Below the pieces are notes generated by a model, which did no database searches, was not told where the DNA came from, and saw only the letters and a program-made list of their open reading frames with translations. A stretch of DNA of 64,000 nt from Syncephalis fuscata (lineage: Eukaryota; Zoopagomycota; Zoopagomycetes; Zoopagales; Piptocephalidaceae): the NCBI GenBank assembly GCA_025786725.1, contig JAHLTZ010000010.1, positions 682,001-746,000 of the forward strand, in the 5' to 3' direction. Shown piece after piece: positions 10,780 to 23,639 of this stretch (position 1 is its first letter; every line of letters starts with the position of its first letter). The position numbers and the translations under genes are program-made.

Positions 10780-11315
10780 GCTTCTTAGCTTTGACTTCAA
10801 CCTGCCCAGTCTTGATTTCAACCTGTTTGGCCTTGATTTCAACCTACCTGGTTTTTACTTCAATCTTCTCGGCATTTACACAAATGATACGGCAATTCCA
10901 ATGAGCAGTGCATATACGATAGAGATATGTACACCGTTCTGTGTTTTTTGTTTCACGGTCTAACTATTTGATAAAAACAAGTATATTGTTTGGTTTTGTG
11001 AAAACGATAATGGTGTTTTTCCTGTTACTTCCACCGAATGACTCGGGTCCCAACATCTGCATGCATACAAAATAACACATAACTTGCCCGGTCTTTATTT
11101 TAATCTGTTAGTCGTTTGCACGATTACTGTGATGCTGTTTATAATTTAGTGCATATACGATAAAAATAGATATTAGCCTGTATTTTTGTTGCACAATCTA
11201 ACTATTTGGTAAAAACAAGTATATTGTTTGGCTTTGTAAAACGATAACGATGTACTTGCCGCCATTTCTGTCGATTCAGTCCTCAATATCTGTTGCATAC
11301 AGAATAGCACACAAA
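10780..11315. repeat. 21-bp repeats and a 235-240 bp direct tandem duplication upstream of the micro-exon gene
   Basis: At about 10780-10870 a 21-bp unit (cttgatttcaacctgcctgg-like) occurs four times; translated on plus it would read LDFNLPG-like repeats. A longer direct duplication follows: 10861-11080 matches 11101-11315. Shared blocks include agtgcatatacgata, ctaactatttg(a/g)taaaaacaag, tatattgtttgg and gcatac(a/a)a(a/g)aata(a/g)cac. The second copy also starts with a degenerate 21-bp unit (cttgcccggtctttattttaatctg). No convincing coding role; both strands have short ORFs that follow the repetition. Confidence 0.7.
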
Positions 11316-12740
11316 ACTGATGCAAAAACAAGCTTAATGTATCAAACTGGTATTTTATACAGGTTTTACTGCCATACATAAGCCAATTATAATTCCTTAA
11401 ATTATAAAGTGTGTTGATTGGTATATGTATGTATTCCATTCGACACTATGCCCATTGTTATGGGGCAATCACTGCTTTGAATTTACAAATCCATTACATT
11501 CAGGCATATTATGTTACATGTTGCACAATTATCATCATTCAAATGGCGGTTAATCCAAATTACCTGAACTTGACTATACAATAAGTACTGTTTGTAGAAT
11601 AATGCATCACAGTATTTGGAGCAATGGAACATTCCAACAAGCATTTTCGTCATCAGCTTTCAGCTTTAAACTAAATTGCATCGGCTAAATTATACGCAAT
11701 ACAATATGCAGACATTAGACTAGATACAATAAAAAGTTCTAGCCAAACATCAGCAATTTCAGGTGCATAATAGCAATGGATTGCATATGTGCTGTTTATA
11801 TTTCTAAAATCAATTTTGACGAGTCAAGCAAAATGGATTATAGAAGAACAAGCCAAACCAGAAACCAATGAAAAAACAATTGGCATCTTAAAGGCTTACT
11901 GGCTTAGCTTATAGCAAATCATTATAGCTATGCTAAGCCGGACTACATTTATCAAAAAGTTGGCTGTTGCTGATGCAGCTAAAACAACAGTAACGTTAAA
12001 CCGAGATAACGCACAAAAAACGGAGAGATGTAAATAAAATTGAATAAATAAGTTTAGTAATTAAATAGCTTATTGTTGTTGCTATAATTTATAATTCTGG
12101 TTATTTGTGCGGATAAATATTTACAATCACATTGTTTTCTTATATGCTTACATTTATACAACCACTAACTAAGCCAACTATTATAAGAACTAATTTAATC
12201 ATTTATTAGAGTAAGCAGCTAATATTATACATTATTGCAATAATAGAAAGACAGATTAATTTTATTTATTGACCATTAATAAAAGTTGTATAGCTATATT
12301 AAAATAAAACAAAAATAACAAATTGAACGCGTAATAGTATAATTAAGTCATTTTTACTTCGACTCCACGTCTTTTATTTACTCATTTTACCATCTTTTTC
12401 TTATTACTATCTTATTGTTTTATTTTGTAGTATATTATCCAATAATGCCAAATATAACAATATAAATAGCATGCGTATTTGAACATCAATAAAAACATTA
12501 TTTAATCCCTAGTCTTTATTTTTCTTATTTTACATCAACACCTGTTCAAGTAACCTCAACGGCATGTCGTATATTCTGGTTACAACTGTCGCCACAAGAT
12601 CTTCCTGGTAAATACACTCAACCTATCATTATTACATATGATGGAGGCCATTTGCTTGATCAATGATTGGCAAATAATCTGCACCTATCAATTTGATACC
12701 AAGTATACTCAAGAGAATGGTGAACATTAGAAATGCTAGC
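11316..12740. other. AT-rich intergenic region with possible gene debris
   Basis: No intact gene seen. Around 12540-12660 a frame reads IFWLQLSPQDLPGKYTQ then IITYDGGHLLDQ before a stop, followed in another frame by NDWQIICTYQFDTKYTQ. This looks like decayed coding sequence, but I cannot name the family. The rest is AT-rich spacer. Confidence 0.35.
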
Positions 12741-13400
12741 CTCCTATCTCTTTGTCACCATAGACGAGTATTTACATTGAAAATATGCCCAAATACAACA
12801 GTAGAAGCTTAGCAGATAGAAGTGACCATTTAGATACAAGAAACCACACTGTACGTAGTAACAGCAACAACAACTGCGGAATAACATGGAATCGCAATCA
12901 ATGGCTTTTATTAATATTCAATCAATCTTTCTACACATGGCTAACAACAACAATAGGCTCCGCGAATTGCAAAGTAGTTGAATAAAAACATTATAACTAT
13001 GTTTTTTGTACATAACAGCATTTTTTCAATTAAAATCAATTTTGCTTTGAAGACTCAAAATATGAAAGTTAAAGTAAAATTGGCAAATTTTGAAAAGCTA
13101 AAAATGCCTGATAAGAAAAAGTTAATTATGATAAATGCAATAATTTTAATTTAAAACCGCTTATTTACGTAGTATAGTTTATTGCAGCAATACTAACAGC
13201 AATCCAATTGTGTTTTATTTGTTAAAAAACTTTTAACAATATACAATACAAAAATATGCCGTGTAAAATTAGTACTAATAGTGTTGAACTAGTAGTTAAT
13301 GTTAAACGTCTTTTATTAAACAAATACAAAATAATAATGAAACAGCTATCAAAAAAGAAAAGAAAGTGCCATTAAAAAGTATTTAATCTGAGGTAAACGG
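12740..13400 (+). repeat. Decayed dispersed element, copy 2
   Basis: Between 12782 and 12985 a short frame (CPK-NSRS..., then WLLLIFNQSFYTW and TTTIG) matches a minus-strand frame at 48390-48600 that reads ICPKCNSRILENRIDH and WFLLIFDQSFYTW. From 12985 on, the non-coding tail (attataactatgtttttt, tttttcaattaaaatc) matches the tail of the 48-kb copy, and 13085-13400 matches 7255-7640. The second Cys of the C-x2-C motif kept in the 48-kb copy is lost here, and the frames are broken. I interpret it as a dead mobile-element ORF with a zinc-binding C-terminal region; the family is unproven. Confidence 0.55.
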
Positions 13401-13632
13401 CATTACAAAAAACAGTGTGGACAAATAAAATGATTTTATCAATAAACAAATTTAATAAATTTAAAACGGAGAATTTATTATGGGGAAATTTAAAACAGTG
13501 TATTTTCCTAATTTTCCTTTGATTCTTTTTTCTTTTTTTTTTAATTCGCCACCGATCTTCATCGCGTGTATCTGTGTGTGTACATCTGCACTTGTACGGC
13601 TACTACTTTACTTTACAGTTCGTTTATATACC

Positions 13633-16600
13633 ATGCGTTCTAAAGGCTGGCGTAAAAGAAATGTGGTTAGGAAACCCCGTGATGCACCTAATGGTGAACG
13701 AGGTGTTGGCTATAAAGAACTAGAGAAAAGTAATCCCGTACTAGAAAGCTATTACAAAGTGAGTTATATACCAACTCATATTAAGAATAGTATAGTATAT
13801 TAAACAGTATGGTATAGGAACAGAATGTTGTACCAGAAGAAGAATGGGAGTCTTTTCTAACCTATTTACGAACTGAATTGCCAACTACATTCCGTGTTAC
13901 CGGTACACGCAAGTAAGTTACTACAAATCAGTCATAATAATATATCAATGTAATTTAAATAATAGAGTGGCCACTGAATTAAATGAAAATATTAAGAAAA
14001 AGTATATTCCAATATTAACGAATATTACAATCGATGACAAACCCGTTGAAGCACCTACTAATTTACCATGGTAAGTGTATTAATAACTATGAAATACGTT
14101 TAATTAATAGATTTTATATATAAATATATTAGGTATCCTAATGGCTTTGGATGGCAATTATTAAGTAGCAAAATGGCTGTTAAACGATCCCCTGAATTTA
14201 AACAATTCCATCAATTTTTGGTGGCTGAAACAGAAGTGGTAAATATTTATAAATACATTAATTAATTATTAATAATCAGCACTAATATATCTATTTTCTA
14301 TTAATAGGGAAATATCAGTCGACAAGAGGCTGTAAGTATGATTCCTCCGCTGTTACTCGATGTAGAGCCACATCATCTAGTAAGTGACTACTAGTATGTC
14401 TATACAACTATGTGTTAACTATTGAACAGGTACTTGATATGTGTGCAGCACCTGGATCTAAAACGGCTCAATTGGTTGAAGCTATACACGCTAATGATAC
14501 ACCGGGCGTCATTCCAGGTAATTAAGCGTTACTAATACACGTGTTACTATTAACTTTATTATACGATTATATAGCGGGTGTCGTGGTGGCTAATGATGTT
14601 GATGCCCGTCGTGCTTATATGCTCGTCCATCAAATGCGTCGACTTCAAAGTCCATCACTTGTCGTGACTAACCATGAAGCACAGCATTTCCCTAATATTC
14701 AATTTGATTTGGGTGTAAGTTGTAGTACAGGCTAATGAATACGGTTAACTAATAGTCGGTCATTGATAGTTGGCACCAGGCGATAAGTCCAAGTTACAAT
14801 TCGACCGTGTCCTATGTGATGTGCCATGCAGGTAAGTCGAATAGTAAATACGGTACAATACAATACAATCTAATATATCTATATATGTATGTGTGTATTA
14901 GTGGTGATGGTACTTTGCGCAAGAATGCTATTATATGGCAGAATTGGCATTTGGGTAATGCTATTGGTCTACACACGTAAGTGTTAACTATAGTTTATTT
15001 GATATAGCGATTGACATGAATACCACTAGTACACAGATAAGCATTTTAATGCGAGGATGTCAATTATTGAAAGTGGGTGGCCGTCTTGTTTATTCAACCT
15101 GTTCAATGAATCCCGTTGAGAATGAATCAGTAGTAGCTGCAGTGCTTAATCGATATGCTGGTAAATCAATATATAAATGTGTCATTGACTATTTACTAAT
15201 AGTTATGTTATCAAGGATCAATTAAGTTGGTTGATGTCAAGGATCGCCTGGTAGAGTTGAAGAGACGACCAGGTTTGACCAAATGGAAGGTAGATAGAAT
15301 AGAATAGACCGCATTAATAGAAACATAGTATTAATCGTATCGTTTGTAATAGATGATGTCGAAGAGTGGTGCTTGGTATGATTCATATGATCAAGTGCCA
15401 GCATCAGAACATAAAGTACTTCGTTCAAGTCTTTTCCCACCTGCCAATGCTCATGAATTGGGATTAGAACACTGGTAAGTGGTCCTATTATTATGACAAC
15501 ACGTAGTATACTTATATTTGATATAGTTTACGTATTTACTCGCACCTTCAAAACACGGGTGCCTTTTTCGTTGCTGTATTTGAAAAGACAGCGGCTATCA
15601 CAATGGCAGAAAAAGCCAAAGAAGAAGCTGAATCGAACGGCTCAGATAGTGAAAAGATTGATGATACTGAAGTGGATACAGTAATTGAAGATAACACCGC
15701 TAATGATGTAGCAATTGAAGATGGCACTGTTACTGATGCAGCAAAACGGTCGGCTTCTTCTATTCCAGCCGAGTCGAATCAAGAAGTGAAACGGGCCCGT
15801 AATGACGACAATGATCAATCAGTATCCGATAAAGCAAAGGATTCAGAAAAACCAGTCTCTAAAGGTGGCTATAGTAACCCAGAAGGACCATTTAAACTAT
15901 TAAGTGCCAACAATACTAGTATAGCCGAGATTTGGTAGGCTGATCAATATATATGTATATATATAATTAATACTTGTATATTTATATAATAGTGAATTCT
16001 ACGGATTATCAAATGAATTTCCTCGTGATCAAATACTTGTTCGCTCTGATGTGGAAGAGAATAACAAAACATTATTTTTAGTATCGGGTACCGTTAAGAA
16101 AATACTACAAGCCGCCGACATTGCCCGATTAAAGGTAATGGTCAAATATGTTTATTTATATGAATAGTGAATACTGAATAATGAATGATATAGCTTGTGC
16201 ATACAGGTATACGTGTATTCATCCGTAATGAAGGCAGCAATGAGCGGGCCTTCCGTTATCGCTTACAAGCTGATGGTCTTGGTGTTGTGGCGCCATTGTT
16301 ATCACCGACCCGTGTAGTGAATGCCCACTTGGACGATTTACGGGCATTAGTATTACATCAAAATCCATTATTGGATGATTTGACACCAGAAACCAATAAA
16401 TCTTTAGATGAGTTACGTAAGTTGTATTATTATTATTACATTAATAACTATATTGATTACTATTGATGTTATGGTTATTGTTATTAGAACCTGGTTGTTG
16501 TGTTCTTCGATTTGATCCATCGCCTTATCCTGAATTGACGTAAGTATCGATAATACAACTAACCAATTAATCTTGTATTATTTATAATAACGTTGATACT

Positions 16601-16926
16601 GATACCGATATATATATATACAGTATGTATGAGATGCTTTATATTCCAGTATGGCGTGCACGTATCTCTGTCAATCTACTATTGAGTAAACAAGAGAAAA
16701 GGTAAGAAGGAAGCTTATCATAGACTAGCTATAATACAATAATGAATTTAAATACGGTCGTGTTTTATTATACGATTTTAGATCACTTGGATTCCGTATT
16801 GGCATCGACATTCTATCTATTGAGAAACAGTCGAAAGAGGAAACAGCTACTGATGCAACTGCGGCCACAACAATTACCGCAACAACGACGGAAACCACGG
16901 AAACGACAACCATGACGTCAGATTAA
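13633..16926 (+). CDS. TRM4: tRNA (cytosine-5) methyltransferase, NSUN2/TRM4 type
   Basis: S-adenosylmethionine-dependent enzyme that makes 5-methylcytosine at several tRNA positions, usually nuclear. I chose the ATG at 13633 ([10 protein letters not shown]), which opens the basic NSUN2 N-terminus; upstream in-frame codons are T-rich leader. The spliced frame shows [24 protein letters not shown], the SAM-binding segment [31 protein letters not shown], the catalytic motif [20 protein letters not shown] with the PCSG cysteine, and motif [19 protein letters not shown] with the second cysteine. A long low-complexity insert rich in Glu, Ala and Ser (about 15600-15860) precedes the C-terminal PUA-like part. 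It ends in a Thr-rich tail. It converges with the SCY1-like gene, with 69 bp between stops. No frame break seen. Confidence 0.95.
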
Positions 16927-16995
16927 TGCGTAATAAATTTTATAGCACATAATAATAGCATTATCTTGTAACAAAGTGTCATTGATAAAATAATC

Positions 16996-19900
16996 TTATA
17001 GTTTTTTACACTTTAGCACAGATTGTTGTTTACGTTTCTCGCGTTGCTCTATCATTCTCTAATGATATCATAGGAATAATAATTAGTATGGATTCAGGAG
17101 TGGCTATTATTGTTACTTACTTGGCGTCTTTCTTCTCGGCGTTTATTTAATTCATCGGTACGGTCACTACGGGCCGCTGTACGGGCATCTGGCGATGGTC
17201 GTCGAATAGGTTCGGCTATATTTAATTGTTCACCGAATGGAGAAGGTGGCGCGCCCGACTGATCATCATCACCATCAAGTCCCCAGCCATCATCGCCCCA
17301 TCCATCACCGATATCCGCTACAATTACATAGTGTTAATCAGAGAATTATTATAAAATATAGAAATTACCTAATAGATTGGTCACTTCTGTGGAGCGTTGA
17401 CCTAATTTCATGCCTTTTCCACGGCTAGTATTTGGTAGAGATAGATGCTCTGGTCCTTTACTGCTACAACCATTACTACTATTATGACCACCCGCATTAT
17501 CATCCTCCTATGTTGTCATATATATGTACATATATATATAAAATTAATGAATGATTTGATATATAAATATATACAATTACCAGTGTTAATGGACCTAAAT
17601 CGACATCAAAATCACCCCATCCACCTATGGCGTCTTCTGTTGTCTCGTTCGTAATGGCTCTAGTAATATTAATACGAGGTTGCGGTGTTGGTGTGACTAT
17701 ACTATGAGTTGTTGCTACTGTTGTTGTTGTTGCTACTGTCTTTATACCACCATTACCGGTGTAATGAGTAGTAGATTGGTTTGTATATTTACTATTACTA
17801 TTATTACCACTAGATGGTGGCGATGTTGGCGGTATAGATCCATCCACTGTAGTGAATGCTACATCAGATATCTATAATTGGATTAGTAATTAGATTAGAT
17901 TAACAATTAAATTAATGCAATTACTAATCTAGTTACCTTTTTGGCTACTGAAGAAACAGCCCAACCAGCCCACTCAGCACCAACTGACATGGCCATACCA
18001 CCAACACCTGCAGCTGAAGATGCAGCAACTTCATTAGGTGTATTTGAGTTTGGATCAATGATAGGCGCATCGGGCTAACATAATAATTGATCGTTAATAA
18101 ATTGTCAAATACTACATGACATATAATCATTACCATGCTTTCAGAGTAAGCTTGTAGTTTCTGTATCATTTGTTCAAGTGCTTTAAATGCTTGTACACGT
18201 ACATCACTAGTGTTTAGTGTGATATAAAATGTTAAATAATACATTAAGATTATTTGTGTGCGGTTATATACAACTTACCGATGTGGATCGACCAATAGCG
18301 GTGATATCGATGGCACAATACGTGTGGCATAATCAGCAGCGGCATAATCGTCAATAGTAGCTACATTAGACAAATGTAAATAAACAATAATAATTAACTA
18401 ATTAAAACTAACCAGTAATAGCCATAAGTGCTGAAGATCGGGCAGCTGGAAATGGATCTCTTAATCCATTAAACAAGGCAACCAGAATGGCTTTTGACCG
18501 GGTCTATATAAAGATTGTTATGTTATTGTTATCTATTAGTAACCAATTAATATTATGTATTACTTACTGTCTCGTTCATATATTTACTTAATTTACCAAG
18601 GCACACAATGGCATTGGTACGAATACCTGGTTCAGGATCCATCAGAGCTTTACAAATGTATTTGGATAGCTCTTGGTTATTCGTCTTTTCACTAAGCTAT
18701 TAAATGGTAATATAAATGAGATTCAGTATTATATTAGCATGATATAGCTATATTGCTGTAGTGTAGTCACCTTGGGAGCTATTACTAATGCACTTCTTAC
18801 AGTAGCATCTCGAATAATAGGCGCTGAATCAGTAAAACCAGTAATCTAACCAATAAGAATGGTATTAGTTTACATAGCAGTAATAAATATTTAATAATGG
18901 ATCTTACATAATGTGGAAATATCGTATTGACCGTCGTCTTGACACTTAGATGTTGAACAAATGGCCCCAAATGGTCTAATAAACCCATACGGATACTGCG
19001 ATCAGGTAAGGCAAATAAGCGAGTAATGGCCGGTGCCACTAGTGTGTGGTATTCTTTCTCATCAAGCTGTCCACTAATCTGAGCAATGGGACTGATTACT
19101 TTATTGCCACCTAAATGGATCAACATCTATTAGATTTATAGTTGGTTATATTCATTACAATTTACCTGATCCAAATTCCAATACTTTTAATAGTTCAGGC
19201 AGTAATTTGTGTCGATTGAAATCAGTTGGGAATTGACCAATCATTGGTGTTAATCGACTAGAGGTAGAATGGCATTCATTAATAATACGGTATTTATAAA
19301 CTGTCGTTAAATACGTACTTTAGAAATGCTTCTCGTTCAGGTTGATCTTTAACATTAAAGTTCTCCAAAAACAAATTAGCTTGTACGAAATCGTTCATAA
19401 AATATCCATCAGATCGACTTGTATGATCGATAAAACGGCCTAGTGTTGCCCGTGATCGTGGATCATTGGCAAGTAATGATAAATATGCTTTACGTAGATT
19501 CTATTAAATATATGCATTTATTAGTATTTTCTACTTTTATATACTATTTATAATTACCGCTGGAATACGACCGGGCGTTTTAAGTTGTTCTGACTGAGTA
19601 AATGATCCGTTGAACAACTCATAAATGAAACAAGCATAATGCCAACTATCAGTTGCAGATGGCTCATATCTAAAGTTATTATTAACAGTGTTATTGGTGT
19701 TAATAATATATTGCTTACTCTCTAATTGTGTCCCAAGTACCACGTGATACTTCAGGTGTGGCAAATCGTTTCGCATCTGGCATTAATCCGGCATTGGCCT
19801 AGTTTTATATTTTTATTAATATATTTTTATTTGTTTTGTTAATAAATACTACGTCAATTTGTTTACTATCTTACCGTAATAAACGGATGTTCATCTTTTA

Positions 19901-20612
19901 ATGAACTTAATAACTCAAGTCCTCCAAGTTTCCATTCTCCGGCTCCGTTAACAAACACCGAACTAATTTTAATATTGCCATGGACCAAATTACAATCATT
20001 ATTTAAAAAGTGGACCATTTTCTAATTATTATAATTTACAGTATTGTAATACAAAACTTATTAATATTTGCTATTCTATCTTAATAATAAATTACTTACT
20101 GCAATGTTAAAAAGACCCCAAGCAATTAAATTCTGATTTTGTTCGCTTTGGTTTAGAACAGTCCGTAATGGCTGGATAACATCGGTGGCCAGATAGATAT
20201 GCGTATCCGTCTGTTTCAATCTACTCGTTAATATTGCGATGGTAGTTTCAGTATGCACCGTCCTTACCTCTACACCATCAATATAGCGGATAAGTCCCGG
20301 ATGTCGAATTGTTCGAAATTTACTGAATGCATTCCGGGCCAGCGCCAATTCTCCACTAGACCCACGTGCCTTTTCGTAGACTAGCACTGATACGGCTGAA
20401 TTGTCGGCCTAGTTAATCGTCAGTCCGGTGACTGATCGGTACATCATCTGTTGACTTACGGTTTTTCTACCTTCGTACAGTGCCCATACCGAATCGTTCC
20501 TGCCGAGTTCGTGCACCCTTTCGCCAATAGTATAGGGGAACTCTTGTCCGCTCGTTCCACCTACCAACGAGGAAAGGGTCGATTTAACCAGGCCCGAGAA
20601 AACTGTCGCCAT
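16996..20612 (-). CDS. SCY1-like pseudokinase with HEAT repeats
   Basis: SCYL1/Cex1-type protein: an N-terminal protein-kinase-like domain without catalytic competence, then HEAT repeats. The family acts in Golgi/COPI trafficking and tRNA nuclear export. The ATG at 20612 (MATVFSGLVKSTLSSLVGG) is followed by FPYTIGERVHELGRNDSVWALYEGRKT and, after an intron, SAVSVLVYEKARGSSGELALA, typical of the family. Kinase-like markers include HPGLIRYIDGVE and VHGNIKISSVFVN, where the catalytic HRD aspartate is replaced. HEAT-repeat helices follow, then a Gly/Pro/Ser/Thr-rich linker with GWGDF and WGWD-like motifs (17250-17650). It ends in a basic tail: RREERRQRMIEQREKRKQQ, then SVLKCKKL. About 14 short introns. 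Confidence 0.88.
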
Positions 20613-22060
20613 AGGAATAAAGAATAGGAATGATGCTAAAGAGAGTAAGGACGGTTTGGTTAACAAAGGTGTTTTGCCACTGTGGCGGTATTTGGTTATT
20701 GCTGTTAACAAGCAAATAATGATTGATACAAAAATAGGTGCATTTGTGTGTGTGTGTAATAAACGGGTAAATAAATTATTCAAATGGCGCTCAAATGAAT
20801 TGATTGGCTGATCGGATTTACCGTAAAAGTAGTTAGTAGCTCATTATACAATGAATTTAGCTGTTCTAGTTTGGTTTCTCAGCACAAGTGAAACAATAAA
20901 CAGTATCTAATGGATTTGTACATGGTAAAAGCTGCCTAAATAAACACATGTGATAAATGTGTTCATGAATGATAGGCTAGACACAGCTCGCTTATTACCA
21001 CGAGCATTATTGATCACGACGGTGTTTTCAAATGACAATGATTGGAACATAGGCGATAGAATACAAGGATGGAATGCTAGTATGATACCTATTATTTCTA
21101 AATTAGAAATTAGAAATTAAAATTAGAATAAACCCAGTAAAAAGAAGTATTATTGTACCATGTTCAACATGCCTATTGCAGAATAACCAGGATATACAAC
21201 GTGTCCTGAGCGGCTTGGTACAACAAGCATGGGAATCTTTAAAGGTCGTTGCTTTTATTTATTTTATTTTGTGTATAAGCGAGCCAAGCTATATTGAATA
21301 AAAAGTACTCGAAGGTACCTTTTAATGATGGAAAATAGGCCGTTTATATTTAAAAAAGAAACGTCATGTATTTTTAGACCGAGTAACGGCAAATTAAACA
21401 GTACGTAAAAACGATTGAAGAAAAATAGTCATGAGTCATTAGTATAGGATACACATGTTTATGGTATGACTATTGTTCATACTAATGACGATAGCAAAGC
21501 AATGGAAATTGAAGAGAAAGAGTGAAAACAAGAACAAGCAGGATGACAAGGATGAGAAGGATGAGAAGTAGTAGCAAGAACAATCACGTCGGCTCTATAG
21601 CCAATAGAATTGGCAAAATTCATTAGGAAGCGATGGCGCCATCCTCGTTTATCTGTATTTTTGCATTAATGCGTGCAAGTCGTGCAACGTTTTCAATTAA
21701 TGACTAGGCGATAAAGATTTGAATGATAGTCATTGTTACCGCAGCTCAAAATGGGAGGAAGGTTGGTCTATCTTCACATTCCCAGCTCGGGCCTCATGAT
21801 TCGTCAAGAGGTGGCGTCAGGCCACTCAACGTCGAATCACCGCATAATAAGCACATCTCCTGATGGAGCCCACAGCTACGGGTGATACATAATACCGACC
21901 TGTATTTATAATAAGCATAAAGCGCAAAAGCGACTATTGCTATTATCGCTACTTGTATCTTCCAGCAGTTACGGTCTTCGTGCTCGTTTATAAATATTTC
22001 CATCAAGCTTAGCGCTGCTTTACTGTTTTACTACCACTATTTTTATTATTGCTTTTTGCC
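20613..22060. promoter_or_regulatory. Divergent promoter region between SCY1-like and ERG6 genes
   Basis: About 1.45 kb between two divergent start codons. It contains a GT microsatellite near 20744, an AAGGATGAGAAGGATGAG purine tract near 21546-21570, and a moderately GC-rich stretch at 21620-21900. No gene is supported; the minus-strand 70-codon frame at 21794-22006 has no recognisable domain. Confidence 0.4.
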
Positions 22061-23510
22061 ATGTCTCCCTCTGAAGCTACTGTTACAAAGCTATCGGTTA
22101 CCGTAAACGACGGCGGCGACGTATCGGCCGAACACCAATACGCAGAAGTATTGCACGGCCAAACGAAAGCCGATAGCTCTTCGTTCTTTTTTACCAAAGT
22201 GGTAAAAAAAGATCGTGAACTTCACAAAGAGGCCGTTGAAGACTATAATAACTTTTTTCAAGCGGACCGTGAGCGTGCCGAACGTGGTGAAGATGTCGAA
22301 GGCAATCAAGAAGAACGTCTTAGCAAGTACACTCGCCTAACCAATACTTATTATAACCTTGTTACCGATTTGTACGAGGTAAGTGTGCATAATGTTGAAT
22401 CCACTCATCCGTTGGCTAATGACTCGATTATGATGGATGATATTTAGTATGGATGGGGCCAATCATTCCATTTTGCTCGTCACTATCCCGGTGAAGCCTT
22501 CCGTCAAAGCATTGCTCGTCACGAGCACTATTTGGCCCACCGTATTGGTGTTAAGCCAGGTATGCACCTACTGGTAAGTTATTTACTGCACTCGTCATTC
22601 AATAGCTCATTTTATATGGCTAGGATGTTGGCTGTGGTGTAGGCGGCCCTGCTCGAGCAATGATTCATTTTGGCGACGTTAAAGTGACCGGCCTTAACAA
22701 TAACGAGTATCAACTTGAACGTGCTGCCACTTATGCTGCTCGTGAAAAGATTGCCGATAAATGGAGCTCAATTAAGGGTGATTTTATGAAAATGGATATA
22801 CCCGATAATACATTTGATGGTGTAAGTGCCATAGATTATTTATTAATTAGTATTTACTTATTTATCTTCACTCATTGGTTTGATTGATTGAATAAATTTT
22901 TATGTGTAACAATAGGCATACGCTATTGAAGCAACGGTTCATGCACCCGATCTAGCCGGTGTCTACGGTGAAATCTTCCGAGTAATTAAGCCAGGTTCAC
23001 GATTTGCTTGCTACGAATGGTGTATGACGGACAAATACAATCACGATGATCCTGAACATCGCCGCATCCGTCTAGGTATCGAGGAAGGCAACGGTATTCC
23101 ACAGATGGTTGGCACCGATGTAGCATTGGCTGCGCTACGCAAGGCCGGCTTTGAAGTTGAGTACCATGAAGTACTTGGACTCAATGACACTGTACCTTGG
23201 TACATGCCACTTGAAGGCAGCTATACTGGCAATATTGCTTTAACCTCAGCTGGTGTCTATTTCACAGATATTATGGTAAGTAAATTATACTGTTATTATA
23301 TCCATTATCACCTTACTGACTATTATTATTATTGTTATTACTATCTTTATTTAACAGTGTATGGCAATGGAAAAAGTTGGTCTAGCACCTGCTGGCACAC
23401 GTCAAGTAAGCCAAATTCTATTGGGTGCCCGTAGTCATTTGGCTGCTGGTGGTAAACTAGGCATATTCACACCTATGTTCTGCTTTGTGGCCCGTAAGCC
23501 AGAAGTGTAA
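22061..23510 (+). CDS. ERG6: Sterol 24-C-methyltransferase
   Basis: Transfers a methyl group from S-adenosylmethionine to C-24 of zymosterol-type sterols in ergosterol synthesis, at the ER/lipid-droplet surface. I chose the ATG at 22061 (gccATGtct, a good context) over an in-frame ATG four codons upstream. The spliced frame gives [22 protein letters not shown], the SAM motif [49 protein letters not shown], and [19 protein letters not shown]. The C-terminal sterol-methyltransferase domain ends [11 protein letters not shown]. At least four introns. A satellite array starts about 130 bp after the stop. Confidence 0.96.
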
Positions 23511-23639
23511 ATTTTTTATACACTATTTTGTTCATTCAGCTTTATACCGCTTGATTTTTTTATTTACTCTTTACAATTGTTAAGATTGTAGAGTGCGCCC
23601 ATTTGCCTTATAAATCGATTATGTTAGCATGATCATTGA

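Noticed and set aside
13480-13632. Extended N-terminus of the NSUN2 homolog from the ATG at 13480
   Set aside because: The extra 51 residues are T-rich-leader translation (Phe/Ile/Val) and do not resemble the basic N-terminus of the family, which begins at 13633.
17500-17847. 115-codon minus ORF starting MDGSIPPTSPPSS as a separate gene
   Set aside because: It is part of the Ser/Thr/Gly-rich linker exon of the SCY1-like gene.
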